Assembly: GCA_963745765.1 (NCBI GenBank) | Contig: CAVUYQ010000009.1 | Coordinates: 50,293 to 114,292, forward strand | Reading direction: 5' to 3' | Length of the DNA: 64,000 nt | Source: Ww85 sp963745765 | GTDB taxonomy: Bacteria; Desulfobacterota; Desulfobulbia; Desulfobulbales; Desulfocapsaceae | Part shown: positions 9,391-18,562 of the stretch, piece after piece | Numbering within the stretch: the first letter of the stretch is position 1 | Layout: each line of letters starts with the position of its first letter | Translations under genes and position numbers: made by a program | Notes under the pieces: generated by a model | Databases searched by the model: none | The model's input: only the letters and a program-made list of their open reading frames with translations | Told to the model about the DNA's origin: nothing

Positions 9391-10133
9391 TCGTCAGACA
9401 TCCGTTGACCAATTTCCTGCCAGAGCAGATCGTAACAATGAGCGGCCGGACTTTGGTTCATACCCGTTCCGACCGGCCTGCGGTGCAGACCCATTTTTTC
9501 TATTTCAGCCATGTACGGGATATAATTTTTCATGAATATCTTGTACTTGCCATACTTATCCATGATCCCGAGATGCATGGCTTTGCGCCGTTCAACCATA
9601 GAGAAAAAAGCCAGGATTTTTCCTTTTGGACAATCAAGCTTTTTCAGCAGTTTAAGCAGCTGTTCAAGGGCGAGCAGCGACAAGGTCGTCGGTACAACCG
9701 GCGTCATTATTGAATCTGCCGCAAGAATAATGTTCTCGGACAGTACCGTCAGGTTGGGAGGACAATCGAGCACGATAACATCATACTCCGATTTAAGCGG
9801 CAGCAGCAGATCCGCCAGCACCTTACGGCCTTTCTCCTTTTGCGCATCCTTCAGCGCTATGTCAAGATTCCGAAAGGAAAAATGTGCCGGCAGCAGGTCA
9901 AGTCCGTCATAATCAGTCCCTCTGATATACCCGTAAAAATCACCGCTGAGCAGGCAGGAGCGATTAAACTTCTTTTTCGGTTTGATGCGGTAGTAAAAAG
10001 AGGCGGCACCCTGGGAGTCCATATCACAGAGCAGCACCTGTTTCCCGGTTCTTGCCGCAGTGTAAGCGAGGTTTACAGCACTGGCGGTCTTTCCAACCCC
10101 TCCCTTACTGCTGTATACCGCGATGATTCTCAT
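9387..10133 (-). CDS. ParA/MinD-family positioning ATPase
   Basis: A 248-residue deviant Walker A ATPase. Seen: KGGVGKT at residues 10-16 with the signature lysine at 10, the Walker A' loop VLLCDMDSQGAAS, and the switch/Walker B segment DVIVLDCPPNLTVLSENIIL. There is no N-terminal HTH as in plasmid ParA, and no C-terminal amphipathic helix like that of MinD is obvious, so it resembles orphan ParA (McdA/ParC-like) ATPases that distribute cargo over the nucleoid. There is no parB or parS beside it; the flanking genes are a CHAD protein and SixA, each overlapping by 4 bases. Cargo is unknown; polyphosphate granules are the natural guess given CHAD. Confidence 0.85.
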   Translation of the reverse strand: MRIIAVYSSKGGVGKTASAVNLAYTAARTGKQVLLCDMDSQGAASFYYRIKPKKKFNRSCLLSGDFYGYIRGTDYDGLDLLPAHFSFRNLDIALKDAQKEKGRKVLADLLLPLKSEYDVIVLDCPPNLTVLSENIILAADSIMTPVVPTTLSLLALEQLLKLLKKLDCPKGKILAFFSMVERRKAMHLGIMDKYGKYKIFMKNYIPYMAEIEKMGLHRRPVGTGMNQSPAAHCYDLLWQEIGQRMSDE

Positions 10134-11692
10134 GACATCCTCCGTCTGGAATCAGCGATCAGTTTATTGAGCAGATCCCTGTTCGAGACTTTGAAAAAGT
10201 CTGCATAGCTCTGCTGAAAGGCGCCGCGAACATGCCGCTTTTTCGCGGCAAGAACGGAGATTAGTCCACCGAGGGAAGCACCTGTCTGCATAATGCGCCT
10301 GCTTCTTCCAGCCAATTTTGCGAGCCGCGCAGCAAGCATCTCCTGCTGTACCGAGAGATCATTTAATTCGCCAAGGTTATCCTGCAGCTTTTTCATATAC
10401 TTAAGAAATCGTTCCATTTCAGCATCATCATAATAACTACGAAAGAATTCAAGGAGATAACGTAATTTTTTCCCTTTAATCCTCAGTGCGTGTAACTCGC
10501 TGTCAGCACTTGTGTCGGCAATCGTATCACCGGCCCGCAGGAAACCTGTGAAGTGTTTCTTTATCAGTTTATCAGCGAGCCCCTTACAGGGCTTCTTCTG
10601 CATTGCAGAAAACAGCTCCGAACCGGGATCGCTGAGATACCGGCGCCATTCATCGATAAGCTTCTGGTATCGTTTAGAAACGAGGTGTCGTCGTAAGCGC
10701 CTTACTTCGCTTATCCGCGTCCTGTCCAGTTCGTCGAAGACCAGGCCGAGCCCTGAATGCAGGGTAGCCGGCAGCATAGCCAGGTATTCTTCGCGCTTCA
10801 GAAGATACACATCAATATCGCGTAAAGGTCCGGTGACACTGCCGAGCCATTTAAACTCAGCCCGGAAGAATGCTGTTTGTTCAGGCGGCAGCACTTTTTT
10901 TAACAAGCTCAGCAGCGAGCGTGTTCTTCTGACGGCTATCCTGAAATCATGGAGAAATTCAGAATCAATATCCGCACAGACCCCGGCATGGTTGACCTCC
11001 ATCGCCTCTGTCAACACCAGGCAGATTTTCGCTACGGCCTCACCGACGCTTAATGCGTCCGGCAGTTCGACACGGAACTTGGCCCCATAATCAAGCGGTT
11101 TGCGATTTGAGACAGAAAAGATCCGCGTAAACATCTCCTGTAAGCTGTCAACAGGAATCAGTCCGGCTTGACGGCACCTCCGGCCGATCTTGTCGAAGAC
11201 ACCATCATAGCCGCGGATTTTCTGTAATGACAGCCTCTGAGGTAAATCCAGTTGAGTATCATCTGTGCCGGCTTTTTCATTTCTCAAAATAATTCGTGCC
11301 ACCGTCTTCCTGTCTTTATTCAGCACGCGAAACGTTTTGCACTCATAATCCAGTGAGAGAAAGCGGAGCATCGCACGCATATTAATAATCGATTTGAGTC
11401 GTTCACGTAATGCAGAATCCCGGATATCCCACCAGAAATAGTATTCCCGGTATCCTGCAGGTACGGCGGCAACCACCACTCCGTTAAAATGCGACAGTTC
11501 CAACCCCTGTCCTTCAGACGTCACGATGGAGTCTTTCCGGAAAAGACGCCAGTCAAAGGTGTCATAGAAGTGTTTCCGACCGGTTTGACGTTCTGTTCCT
11601 TCAATGACGAAATGTTCCGCCAGCACGTCGATAATATCCCCTGTTTGTCCGGTCTCGTCAGACAAAAAATGTATCTCCTGCGGCCGTTTCAT
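10130..11692 (-). CDS. CHAD domain protein with a degenerate CYTH-like N-terminus
   Basis: About 520 residues. The N-terminal third resembles a CYTH (triphosphate tunnel) domain: the phrase HFYDTFDWRLFRKDS is CYTH-like, but the ExExK start motif is not intact (QEIHFLS). The rest is CHAD: HDFRIAVRRTRSLLSLLKK, LGSVTGPLRDIDVYL, and LHALRIKGKKLRYLLEFFR, with conserved His and basic residues that bind polyanions. CHAD proteins in Ralstonia are known to attach to polyphosphate granules. The start ATG at 11692 is one base after the argJ stop; an alternative ATG at 11713 overlaps argJ and has no clear ribosome site. The stop overlaps the ParA start by 4 bases. Confidence 0.85.
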   Translation of the reverse strand: MKRPQEIHFLSDETGQTGDIIDVLAEHFVIEGTERQTGRKHFYDTFDWRLFRKDSIVTSEGQGLELSHFNGVVVAAVPAGYREYYFWWDIRDSALRERLKSIINMRAMLRFLSLDYECKTFRVLNKDRKTVARIILRNEKAGTDDTQLDLPQRLSLQKIRGYDGVFDKIGRRCRQAGLIPVDSLQEMFTRIFSVSNRKPLDYGAKFRVELPDALSVGEAVAKICLVLTEAMEVNHAGVCADIDSEFLHDFRIAVRRTRSLLSLLKKVLPPEQTAFFRAEFKWLGSVTGPLRDIDVYLLKREEYLAMLPATLHSGLGLVFDELDRTRISEVRRLRRHLVSKRYQKLIDEWRRYLSDPGSELFSAMQKKPCKGLADKLIKKHFTGFLRAGDTIADTSADSELHALRIKGKKLRYLLEFFRSYYDDAEMERFLKYMKKLQDNLGELNDLSVQQEMLAARLAKLAGRSRRIMQTGASLGGLISVLAAKKRHVRGAFQQSYADFFKVSNRDLLNKLIADSRRRMS

Positions 11693-11693
11693 C

Positions 11694-12878
11694 TCAGGAC
11701 CGGTAATCGGCATTTATTTTGACATAATCTACAGAGAAATCACAGGTGTGCACTTCCTCGCACCCCGCACCATCTTTGAGATCAATACAGACGGTAAAGG
11801 TGCGCTGCTGCAGAATGGATGTCGCTCGTTTTTCAGATTCCAGGCCGCATCCCTGGCCGTTGCGAACGAGTACTACATCGCCAAAGGCAATATCGACCCG
11901 ATCCGGATTGAAACGGACACCGGACCGGCCCATCGCCGCGATGATTCTGCCCCAATTCGCATCCTCGCCAAAAAAGGCGGTCTTTACCAGATTCGAGTTG
12001 GCCACGGTCCGGGCAATCATTTCGGCATCCCGATCCTCTTTGGCACCACACACCCGGATAGTCACACATTTTGTGGCACCCTCTCCATCGCTGACAATTT
12101 TCAGTGCCAGTTCCTGGCAAATGCTCTCCAGCGTATCCTGAAAGAGCTGATAATCGGGATCGGAATCATTATCTATCCAGGGGTTCTCGGCAGCACCATT
12201 AGCCATGACCAGCACCATATCATTGGTACTGGTATCGCCATCGACGGTAATACGATTAAAGGTCCGATCAACAGCCGATTTGAGGGCACTGTTGAGCTCG
12301 GTAAAACTGATCCGGGCATCGGTCAGGATAAAGGAAAGCATGGTTGCCATGTTCGGCATAATCATCCCGGAACCTTTTGCCATCCCCATAAAACGGACCT
12401 CTTGTGCACCGATAGTAACGGTACGATACGCCGTCTTGCATGAGGTATCAGTGGTCATGATGGCCTGGGCAACGTCTTCGAAATGGCCGGGATCAAGGCC
12501 ATCGATGAGCTTACTCATGCTGTTTTCAATGGCTCCGACATTGAGCGGTAAACCAATCACCCCGGTAGAGGAGACCAGGACGAGGTCTTCCTGAATAGCC
12601 AGGGCGCGGGCAACCATTCTGCTTGTCTCAAGGGCTGCCGACATCCCCTCACTCCCGGTACAGGCATTGGCGCAGCCGCTGTTCACCAGTATTGCCTGTG
12701 AGCGCCCCTGTTTCAATCGCTGCTGATCAAGCAGGACCGGAGCCGCCTTTACCTGGTTGGTTGTAAAAACGCCGGCCGTTACCGTCGGCGTCTCGCTGAA
12801 GATGAGACCAAGATCAAGACGATCAGCATACTTAATTCCGGCAGCAACGGCCGATGCAGAAAACCCTTTTATATTCAT
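11694..12878 (-). CDS. argJ: Bifunctional glutamate N-acetyltransferase / amino-acid acetyltransferase
   Basis: A 394-residue ArgJ, which transfers acetyl from N-acetylornithine to glutamate and, in bifunctional forms, uses acetyl-CoA to start arginine synthesis. Seen: GVFTTNQVKAAPV, LVNSGCANACTG, VLVSSTGVIG, and the self-cleavage site KGSGMIMPNMATML, whose Thr becomes the N-terminal nucleophile of the beta chain. The length is normal. It is the first gene of the minus-strand operon and is divergent from cls, with about 200 bases between them that must hold both promoters. No other arg gene is in the window. Confidence 0.95.
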   Translation of the reverse strand: MNIKGFSASAVAAGIKYADRLDLGLIFSETPTVTAGVFTTNQVKAAPVLLDQQRLKQGRSQAILVNSGCANACTGSEGMSAALETSRMVARALAIQEDLVLVSSTGVIGLPLNVGAIENSMSKLIDGLDPGHFEDVAQAIMTTDTSCKTAYRTVTIGAQEVRFMGMAKGSGMIMPNMATMLSFILTDARISFTELNSALKSAVDRTFNRITVDGDTSTNDMVLVMANGAAENPWIDNDSDPDYQLFQDTLESICQELALKIVSDGEGATKCVTIRVCGAKEDRDAEMIARTVANSNLVKTAFFGEDANWGRIIAAMGRSGVRFNPDRVDIAFGDVVLVRNGQGCGLESEKRATSILQQRTFTVCIDLKDGAGCEEVHTCDFSVDYVKINADYRS

Positions 12879-13084
12879 ACGAGAATCCGGTATAGTCTCA
12901 GGTTGATGGATACGGGTTGCAACTGGCTGACTCTGCAGGAGATTTGATGAACCCCGATAGATTTATCTGTAATGACAGCCTTTGTATTAGGAAACAACCA
13001 TCCATTTTATAAAAAAATTATGCACGACAGGGGAAATAATGCATCAAATGTACCTCATTCACCATTTCCTGCAATAGCAGACCT

Positions 13085-14590
13085 ATGAGCGAAAAAGACT
13101 ATCACTGGTTTTTCTCCGTTCTGCCAACCATTATTTTCCTGGCAGACCTGACCATCAGAATCGGCCTCTCGTTCCGGGTGATCATGCGCAAGCGTCCCTA
13201 TGGCGTCAGCTTTGCCTGGCTGATCATCATCTTATTGATTCCCTTTGCCGGAGCTATTGTCTATCTGCTATTTGGAGAAAATCGTATATCTGACAGACGC
13301 ATTGCAAAGATGCGCGAGAGCCAGGACCATTATCAGTACTGGCTGAACTCACTGCGCAACCGATCGCCAGTTGACTGGCAAAACAAAGCGGACAGCTGCC
13401 TGCCGCTTCACCGGCAGGCGGAAAAACTCATCGGTATCCCCGCTATGGCCGGCAACAGGCTTGAGTTGATTGAAACACCGGATGAGATTATTGATGCCAT
13501 CCTCAGGGATATTCGAAAGGCGCGCTCCACCTGTCATCTGCAATTCTATATCTGGCAGCATGGCGGCAAAGTGAATGAAGTCGAAGAAACCCTGATCGAA
13601 GCGGCAGGCCGGGGTGTTATCTGTAGAATTATTGTCGATTCAATCGGCAGCCGTGAATTTTTGAAGAGCACTCATGCAGCCAGGCTCAGGCAGGCAACCA
13701 TTCGTATTGAGGAATCACTGCCGGCCGGTCTTCTGAAAATGATTTTCTCGCGGATTGATATTCGCAATCACCGCAAGATTGTTGTCATTGACGGCGAGGT
13801 CGCCTACACCGGCAGTCAGAACATGGTCGATCCCCGCTATTTCAAACAGAATGAGGGTGTTGGTCAATGGATCGACGTGATGGTACGGATTACCGGTCCT
13901 GTCGTGGAAAGTATCGCCGGAACCTTTGTTAACGACTGGTATCTTGAAACCGACGACCGCCAAACCGAGACCGGCAATATCGGCGAGGATATCAAGCTGC
14001 TCAGAAAACGTACCGATGTTCACCAGCTCGATAAAACGGGAGAGACCGCCGTTCAGATCGTGCCGTCCGGTCCGGGGCTGGTTCCTGAGGCCATCCATTC
14101 ATTGCTGCTGACAACGATATACTCGGCCCGAAACGAGCTGGTATTGACCACGCCCTATTTCATACCGGACGAGCCGCTTCTTACCGCACTTAAATCGGCT
14201 GCACAGCGAGGCGTTAAGGTTACGGTGATTGTGCCTGAAAGAAACGACTCACGTCTCGTCCACTATGCCAGTAAAGCACATTACAAAGAACTCTCCAACT
14301 CAGGCGTCATCATCCTGCTCTTTGGCGGCGGACTGCTCCATGTAAAAACCATAACCGTTGATGGAGAATTCGCCCTTTTTGGTTCGGTTAACCTCGACAT
14401 GCGCAGCTGCTGGCTTAACTTTGAGGCCACGCTGTTCGTCTATGATCGGGTATTTACAGAAAAATTACGTGCCATTCAAGCCGGGTATGAAACCAAATCG
14501 AGCCACATAAACCGGGCAGAACTAGCCAAACGCCCGGTGATCAAGCGATTCAAGGAAAACGTCGCACTGCTGATCGGGCCGCTCCTGTGA
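13085..14590 (+). CDS. cls: Cardiolipin synthase (two-HKD phospholipase D family)
   Basis: A 501-residue membrane enzyme that condenses two phosphatidylglycerols into cardiolipin. Two N-terminal membrane segments (PTIIFLADLTIRIGLSF and AWLIIILLIPFAGAIVYLLF) precede a PLDc_N linker GENRISDRR. The two catalytic HKD motifs are HRKIVVIDGEVAYTGSQN near residue 228 and HVKTITVDGEFALFGSVN near residue 418, each followed by the expected Gly-Ser and Asn. The length and order match ClsA. The next gene starts 4 bases downstream, so they are likely co-transcribed. Confidence 0.93.
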   Translation: MSEKDYHWFFSVLPTIIFLADLTIRIGLSFRVIMRKRPYGVSFAWLIIILLIPFAGAIVYLLFGENRISDRRIAKMRESQDHYQYWLNSLRNRSPVDWQNKADSCLPLHRQAEKLIGIPAMAGNRLELIETPDEIIDAILRDIRKARSTCHLQFYIWQHGGKVNEVEETLIEAAGRGVICRIIVDSIGSREFLKSTHAARLRQATIRIEESLPAGLLKMIFSRIDIRNHRKIVVIDGEVAYTGSQNMVDPRYFKQNEGVGQWIDVMVRITGPVVESIAGTFVNDWYLETDDRQTETGNIGEDIKLLRKRTDVHQLDKTGETAVQIVPSGPGLVPEAIHSLLLTTIYSARNELVLTTPYFIPDEPLLTALKSAAQRGVKVTVIVPERNDSRLVHYASKAHYKELSNSGVIILLFGGGLLHVKTITVDGEFALFGSVNLDMRSCWLNFEATLFVYDRVFTEKLRAIQAGYETKSSHINRAELAKRPVIKRFKENVALLIGPLL

Positions 14591-14594
14591 TAAC

Positions 14595-15333
14595 ATGAGA
14601 ATCCTTCTTGTATCTGATATCCATGGAAATTTTCCGGCTCTTAAAGCGGTTGCAGAATACTTTGATGAGCCATTCGACCTTATTCTCAACGGCGGTGATA
14701 CTACCGTTTATGCCCCCTTTCCAAACCAGACCATCGACTGGCTCAGAAAACATGATGTGCCCTTCCATCCTCGGCAACACCGACAATCAAGTCATCACGC
14801 TCCTTAACGGGAAGACCTTCAAAAAGCCCGGAAAAGCCGAAAAGCGTATCATGTACGGCGCAACAGCCGTTGAACTTTCCGCTGTCAACCGTCAATGGCT
14901 CACCAATCTCCCGGAATCAAGGAGGTTCACCTTTGACGCCGGATTTTCCGGCTCGGGTTCTCCCCTCTCCCTTGGTATGTTTCACGGCAGCCCTGCTGAT
15001 CCCGATGAATTTCTCTTCCCCGATACGCCTGTTGAGCGGTTCAAAGAACTGGCAGACGAGACAGAACACCATCTGATCACCGTCGGCCACAGTCATGCTC
15101 CTTTTCATAAACAGGTCAATGGCGTGCATTTTATCAACCCCGGCAGTGTCGGTAGAATGTTTGACGGAAGCCCCCACGCCAGCTGTGCGGTTATTGAACT
15201 TAAAGACAGCATGGTCGCTGTCAGCCATTACCGGATAGCCTACCCGGTCAATGAGGTGATAGCAGAACTGGCGCGTTTACGATTGCCGCCTATTTACCAG
15301 GAGATGTACCGCCTGGGGCGTAAACTTAATTAA
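14595..15333 (+). CDS. YfcE/MJ0936-type metallophosphoesterase, one frameshift
   Basis: A calcineurin-like phosphodiesterase of about 245 residues after joining two frames. Seen: SDIHGN (motif 1), LNGGDTT (motif 2), then after a shift near 14760 the motif LGNTDN, GMFHGSP, TVGHSHAPF and INPGSVG. Together these give the full set of Asp, Asn and His metal ligands for a two-metal site. The length of 739 nt is one more than a multiple of three, consistent with one inserted base in the run around GATGTGCCCTTCC. Such enzymes hydrolyse small phosphodiesters. It follows cls by 4 bases. The break is probably a sequence error because every motif survives. Confidence 0.82.
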
Positions 15334-15363
15334 TGGGTATCTTTAATATTCAGTACCTCAAAA

Positions 15364-15470
15364 TCAAGGCCGTGCTGAACATTTTACCGATAGGCGCCCT
15401 GAAAGAAGTTTGGGTATATGCTTAAATTCCGAGGATAAAATTTCAGCAAACGCAGAGATGGGCAAAAGAC
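15364..15470. repeat. Dispersed intergenic repeat, copy A
   Basis: This roughly 107-base intergenic block is similar to one at 37432-37550. Shared runs include TAGGCGCCCTG followed by AAGAA, ATTCCGAGGATAAAATTT, and a final CGCAGA-rich stretch ending AAAAGAC. The copies differ by short indels. Neither encodes an open frame. It lies just upstream of PPK2 in this copy and of a methyltransferase gene in the other. Confidence 0.7.
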
Positions 15471-15561
15471 TTATTCAAGGTGGCCTAATGTTTTAATTTC
15501 AGCAAAACCTGCTACATTTGAATATGGGAGATCTTAAAAAGAAATAATTGAGGAGACAAAG

Positions 15562-16488
15562 ATGGGTCAAAACGGGGCCGGCAGCAAGAAAAGCAAGAAA
15601 GTTAAAAACGACAAACAGGCCGGTGACATAAGCCTCCAGGAATTAACCGCCTTGAGAAACATTGAGGCAAAGCAGGGTGAGGATAGAACAGCCGTCTGGA
15701 TCAAAAATGCTCATCTTGAATATGAGTTCGTCCTTCGCAAACTCCAGGTCGAACTGATGAAACTGCAGCAATCACTGAAAGCCAGCGGCAAACGGGTGGT
15801 GCTGATCTTCGAAGGACGCGACGCCGCCGGAAAAGGCGGGACGATCAAACGCTTCATCGCTCATCTCAACCCCCGGAATACCCGCACCGTAGCCCTTGTC
15901 ATACCGAACGAAACGGAAAAAACACAATGGTATTTCCAGCGTTATATAAGCCATTTGCCGTCGGCCGGTGAAATTGTTTTCTATGACCGCAGCTGGTATA
16001 ACCGCGCCATGGTCGAGCCGGTCATGGGCTTCTGCACTGATGAACAGAACAAGCGATTTCTCAAGGATGTCCCGATGTTCGAGGAGTTGCTGATCAAGGA
16101 CGGTATCCAGTTATTCAAATTTTATTTTTCAGTCTCCCGGCAAGCCCAGAAAGAACGCTTTGAATCCCGCAAGAAAGATCCTTTGAAGCAGTACAAACTA
16201 TCCCCAATAGACAACCTTGCCCAGAAATACTGGGATCAATATTCATTACGCAAATTCCAGATGCTCCAGGAAACCAACAGGACAATTGCCCCCTGGACTA
16301 TCATTCGTTCAGACGACAAGAAACTGGCCCGCATCAATTGCATGAGACACGTCCTCAGCCAGTCGGACTATACGGATAAACTGCCGGCCGAAGAACTGGT
16401 ACCAGACCCTGCTATTGTCGTCTCGGGCATTGACGAGTTGCGGCACATGGAGGAAAACCTGATGAATCCTGACAAACTTTTCGGCTGA
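15562..16488 (+). CDS. ppk2: Polyphosphate kinase 2 (PPK2)
   Basis: A 308-residue PPK2-family P-loop kinase that moves phosphate between polyphosphate and nucleotides. Seen: Walker A GRDAAGKGGTIKR at residues 85-97, PRNTRTVALVIPNETEK, the lid-proximal RYISHLP, Walker B IVFYDRSWYNRAMVEPV, and KFYFSVSRQAQKERF. A short Lys-rich leader (SKKSKKVKND) precedes the domain. The one-domain length fits class I enzymes acting on nucleoside diphosphates, but class cannot be proven by eye. A good GAGGAG ribosome site precedes the ATG. It lies 3.8 kb from the CHAD gene, giving two polyphosphate-linked genes in this region. Confidence 0.93.
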   Translation: MGQNGAGSKKSKKVKNDKQAGDISLQELTALRNIEAKQGEDRTAVWIKNAHLEYEFVLRKLQVELMKLQQSLKASGKRVVLIFEGRDAAGKGGTIKRFIAHLNPRNTRTVALVIPNETEKTQWYFQRYISHLPSAGEIVFYDRSWYNRAMVEPVMGFCTDEQNKRFLKDVPMFEELLIKDGIQLFKFYFSVSRQAQKERFESRKKDPLKQYKLSPIDNLAQKYWDQYSLRKFQMLQETNRTIAPWTIIRSDDKKLARINCMRHVLSQSDYTDKLPAEELVPDPAIVVSGIDELRHMEENLMNPDKLFG

Positions 16489-16548
16489 TACCAGGAAACA
16501 GCACTTTGTTTGGCCAGGGGTTGAAGAATCGTAAATTCTTTCAGTTTT

Positions 16549-16890
16549 TTACTTCCTGGTATCTCCCATTATATGGTTGAGCTGGCTTTCCAGCCCGATA
16601 ACCTGTTCGACAGGAAGGACAAAAGCAATGCCGGTTCCCGGCTTGTCAAATTCCCCCGCGACCCTTATCGCCTGAAGGACCGGCTGCACATTATGCTCAC
16701 CGAGCAGGAACATGACAATATCGGTCTGTGACTCCAGTGTCAGCCCGAAAAAAGTTTTCGCTTCGTGAATCCCCGTTCCCCGGGCCGGAATAATTGTCGC
16801 ACCGGTAGCACCGGCTGCCTTTCCAGCGTCAACAACGCGATCAGTATAAGCTGGTTTTACACTCGCGAGCACGACCTTGAAATCCATCAT
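16549..16890 (-). CDS. PII-like regulatory protein next to DUF1538
   Basis: A 113-residue small protein with the ferredoxin-like order of the PII family: MDFKVVLASVKPAYTDRVVDAGKAAGATGATI, then the loop region GTGIHEAKTFFGLTLE corresponding to the T-loop, then DIVMFLLGEHNVQPVLQAI and a GTGIAFVLPVEQVIGL end. The T-loop tyrosine that GlnB uses for uridylylation is not evident, so control by small ligands is more likely. It overlaps the upstream DUF1538 gene by 4 bases. The context says it gates or senses for that membrane pair. Confidence 0.7.
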   Translation of the reverse strand: MMDFKVVLASVKPAYTDRVVDAGKAAGATGATIIPARGTGIHEAKTFFGLTLESQTDIVMFLLGEHNVQPVLQAIRVAGEFDKPGTGIAFVLPVEQVIGLESQLNHIMGDTRK

Positions 16891-17687
16891 AATCCTCCCT
16901 GTATCTTCCTGTTACCAAGCTTGATCCGGCGTGTGGCGCGCCAATTGGTGAATTGAGCATAAGTCAGCACCGAGATAATCGGAAAAAGACTGGCAAAGGC
17001 GATGAGGCCAAAACCATCAACTGCCGGGTCTCTTCCCGGGACAGTGCCGGCCAGGCCGAGCCCGAGAGCCGCAACGATCGGTACCGTAACGGTAGATGTC
17101 GTAACACCTCCCGAATCATAAGCCAGGCCGATAATCTGCTTTGGTGAAAAAAATGTCTGCACAATAACAATTACATAGCCGGCCAGAATATACAGATAAA
17201 GGGGTGTCCCGGTAACAATGCGAAACGTTCCGAGCGCGATGCCGAAGGCCACGCCGAGGGCGACGACGATTCGCAATCCCCAGTTATTGATTGTTCCGGC
17301 AGAGACCTCGCTTGCCTTCTGGGCAACCGCCATTAATGACGGTTCGGCAAGGGTGGTAGAAAAACCGATGAATGCCGCAAAAAGATAAACCCAGCCATAG
17401 TCTGTCCAGTCAGCGGAGGTGAGTTCCGACGCAAGTATGCCTAAGAATGCCGGATCAGAGAGCTGACGTGCCATTGATTCACCCAAAGGAAACAAAGATT
17501 TTTCCAGACCGACCAGGAACAGGGACAAGCCGACAATCACATGGACGATGCCGATCATCACACTTCGCAGGCGGGGTACCGGCTGCCTGACCACTACCAG
17601 CTGGAAAAATAGTATCAGCAGCACAATGGGCAGGACATCAAGCATGGTGCGAAAGAGGATGTGGGTAAATTCTACTATATATTGCAT
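16887..17687 (-). CDS. DUF1538 membrane protein, second of a pair
   Basis: A 266-residue polytopic membrane protein with about seven hydrophobic segments. It contains the family hallmark GGVTTSTVTVP in the second half, the segment FIGFSTTLAEPSLMAVAQKA, and VDGFGLIAFASLFPIISVL at the C-terminus. It is clearly homologous to the preceding gene, which carries the same motifs, as if a two-repeat protein had been split into two genes. The gap between them is 11 bases. DUF1538 proteins have no proven substrate; the hairpin-like conserved motifs suggest transport. Confidence 0.75.
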   Translation of the reverse strand: MQYIVEFTHILFRTMLDVLPIVLLILFFQLVVVRQPVPRLRSVMIGIVHVIVGLSLFLVGLEKSLFPLGESMARQLSDPAFLGILASELTSADWTDYGWVYLFAAFIGFSTTLAEPSLMAVAQKASEVSAGTINNWGLRIVVALGVAFGIALGTFRIVTGTPLYLYILAGYVIVIVQTFFSPKQIIGLAYDSGGVTTSTVTVPIVAALGLGLAGTVPGRDPAVDGFGLIAFASLFPIISVLTYAQFTNWRATRRIKLGNRKIQGGL

Positions 17688-17698
17688 ACCCGCCGGCC

Positions 17699-18383
17699 CT
17701 AACCAAAAACCATGATGCCATAACCCATAACAAAGATCATCGGCAGGAGCGAAGCGAAGGCGATCAGGCCAAAGCCGTCCACCAGAGGATTTCTCCCTCT
17801 GATCACCGTGGCAAGACCCACACCAAGGGCGGTGACAAGCGGCACGGTGACCGTCGAGGTGGTAACACCGCCGGCATCGTAGGCAATGCCGATAATCTCC
17901 TTCGGGGCAAACAGGGTCATTAGCATCACCAGGAGATAACCGCCGAGGATCAGGTACTGGATTGGATATCCCTTGAGAATGCGAAAAACACCGATAACGA
18001 TTGCCAGGCCAACGGAAAAAGCTACTGACATGCGCAATCCGAAGGCATAGCTTTTCTGGGCCTCACACGGACGTATCAATCAAACCGCCGGCGGCGGCAA
18101 TCTGGGCGGACTTTGCCGCAACGGCGATAAGGGAAGGTTCAGCAACGGTTGTCGCAAATCCGAGGGTAAAGGAGAAGATCAAAAGCCACACCACCGAGCC
18201 TTTTCTGGCCAGCGCATCAGCGAGACTTTCACCTATGGGGAAGAGACCGGTTTCAAGCCCGTGCACAAAGATGCTCAAACCGGCTACCACCAGCAGGCCG
18301 CCAAACATCATATCCACTATCTGCGGCAGCGGCTGCCGGATAACAATCAGCTGGAAAAAAGAAATGACCGCGATAATCGGCAC
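17699..18383 (-). CDS. DUF1538 membrane protein, first of a pair, one frameshift
   Basis: About 228 residues after joining two frames. The first frame has FFQLIVIRQPLPQIV and GFATTVAEPSLIAVAAKSA; the second, from about 18079, has the hallmark GGVTTSTVTVP and VDGFGLIAFASLLPMIFV. The 685-nt span is one more than a multiple of three, so one inserted base near 18070 explains the break. The GTG at 18383 is the first standard start, but homology to the partner continues about 16 codons further upstream (KNTLSRLLGSFIDLVP), so the true start may be a non-standard codon or hidden by an error. It appears to head the DUF1538-DUF1538-PII operon. Confidence 0.65.
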
Positions 18384-18562
18384 AAGATCAATAAAGGAGC
18401 CGAGTAGCCGACTGAGGGTGTTTTTGAGTATTTTCGTTGTTATACGGTTATCCGATACCAGAATTTAAGCCGTGTCCATGAGTTCGCCATCATCACCGCA
18501 GGACAGCACAGCCAGCACAGTGCAGACCCCGTTTCTTGAAAATGCCTTTGCAGAGAGGCACC

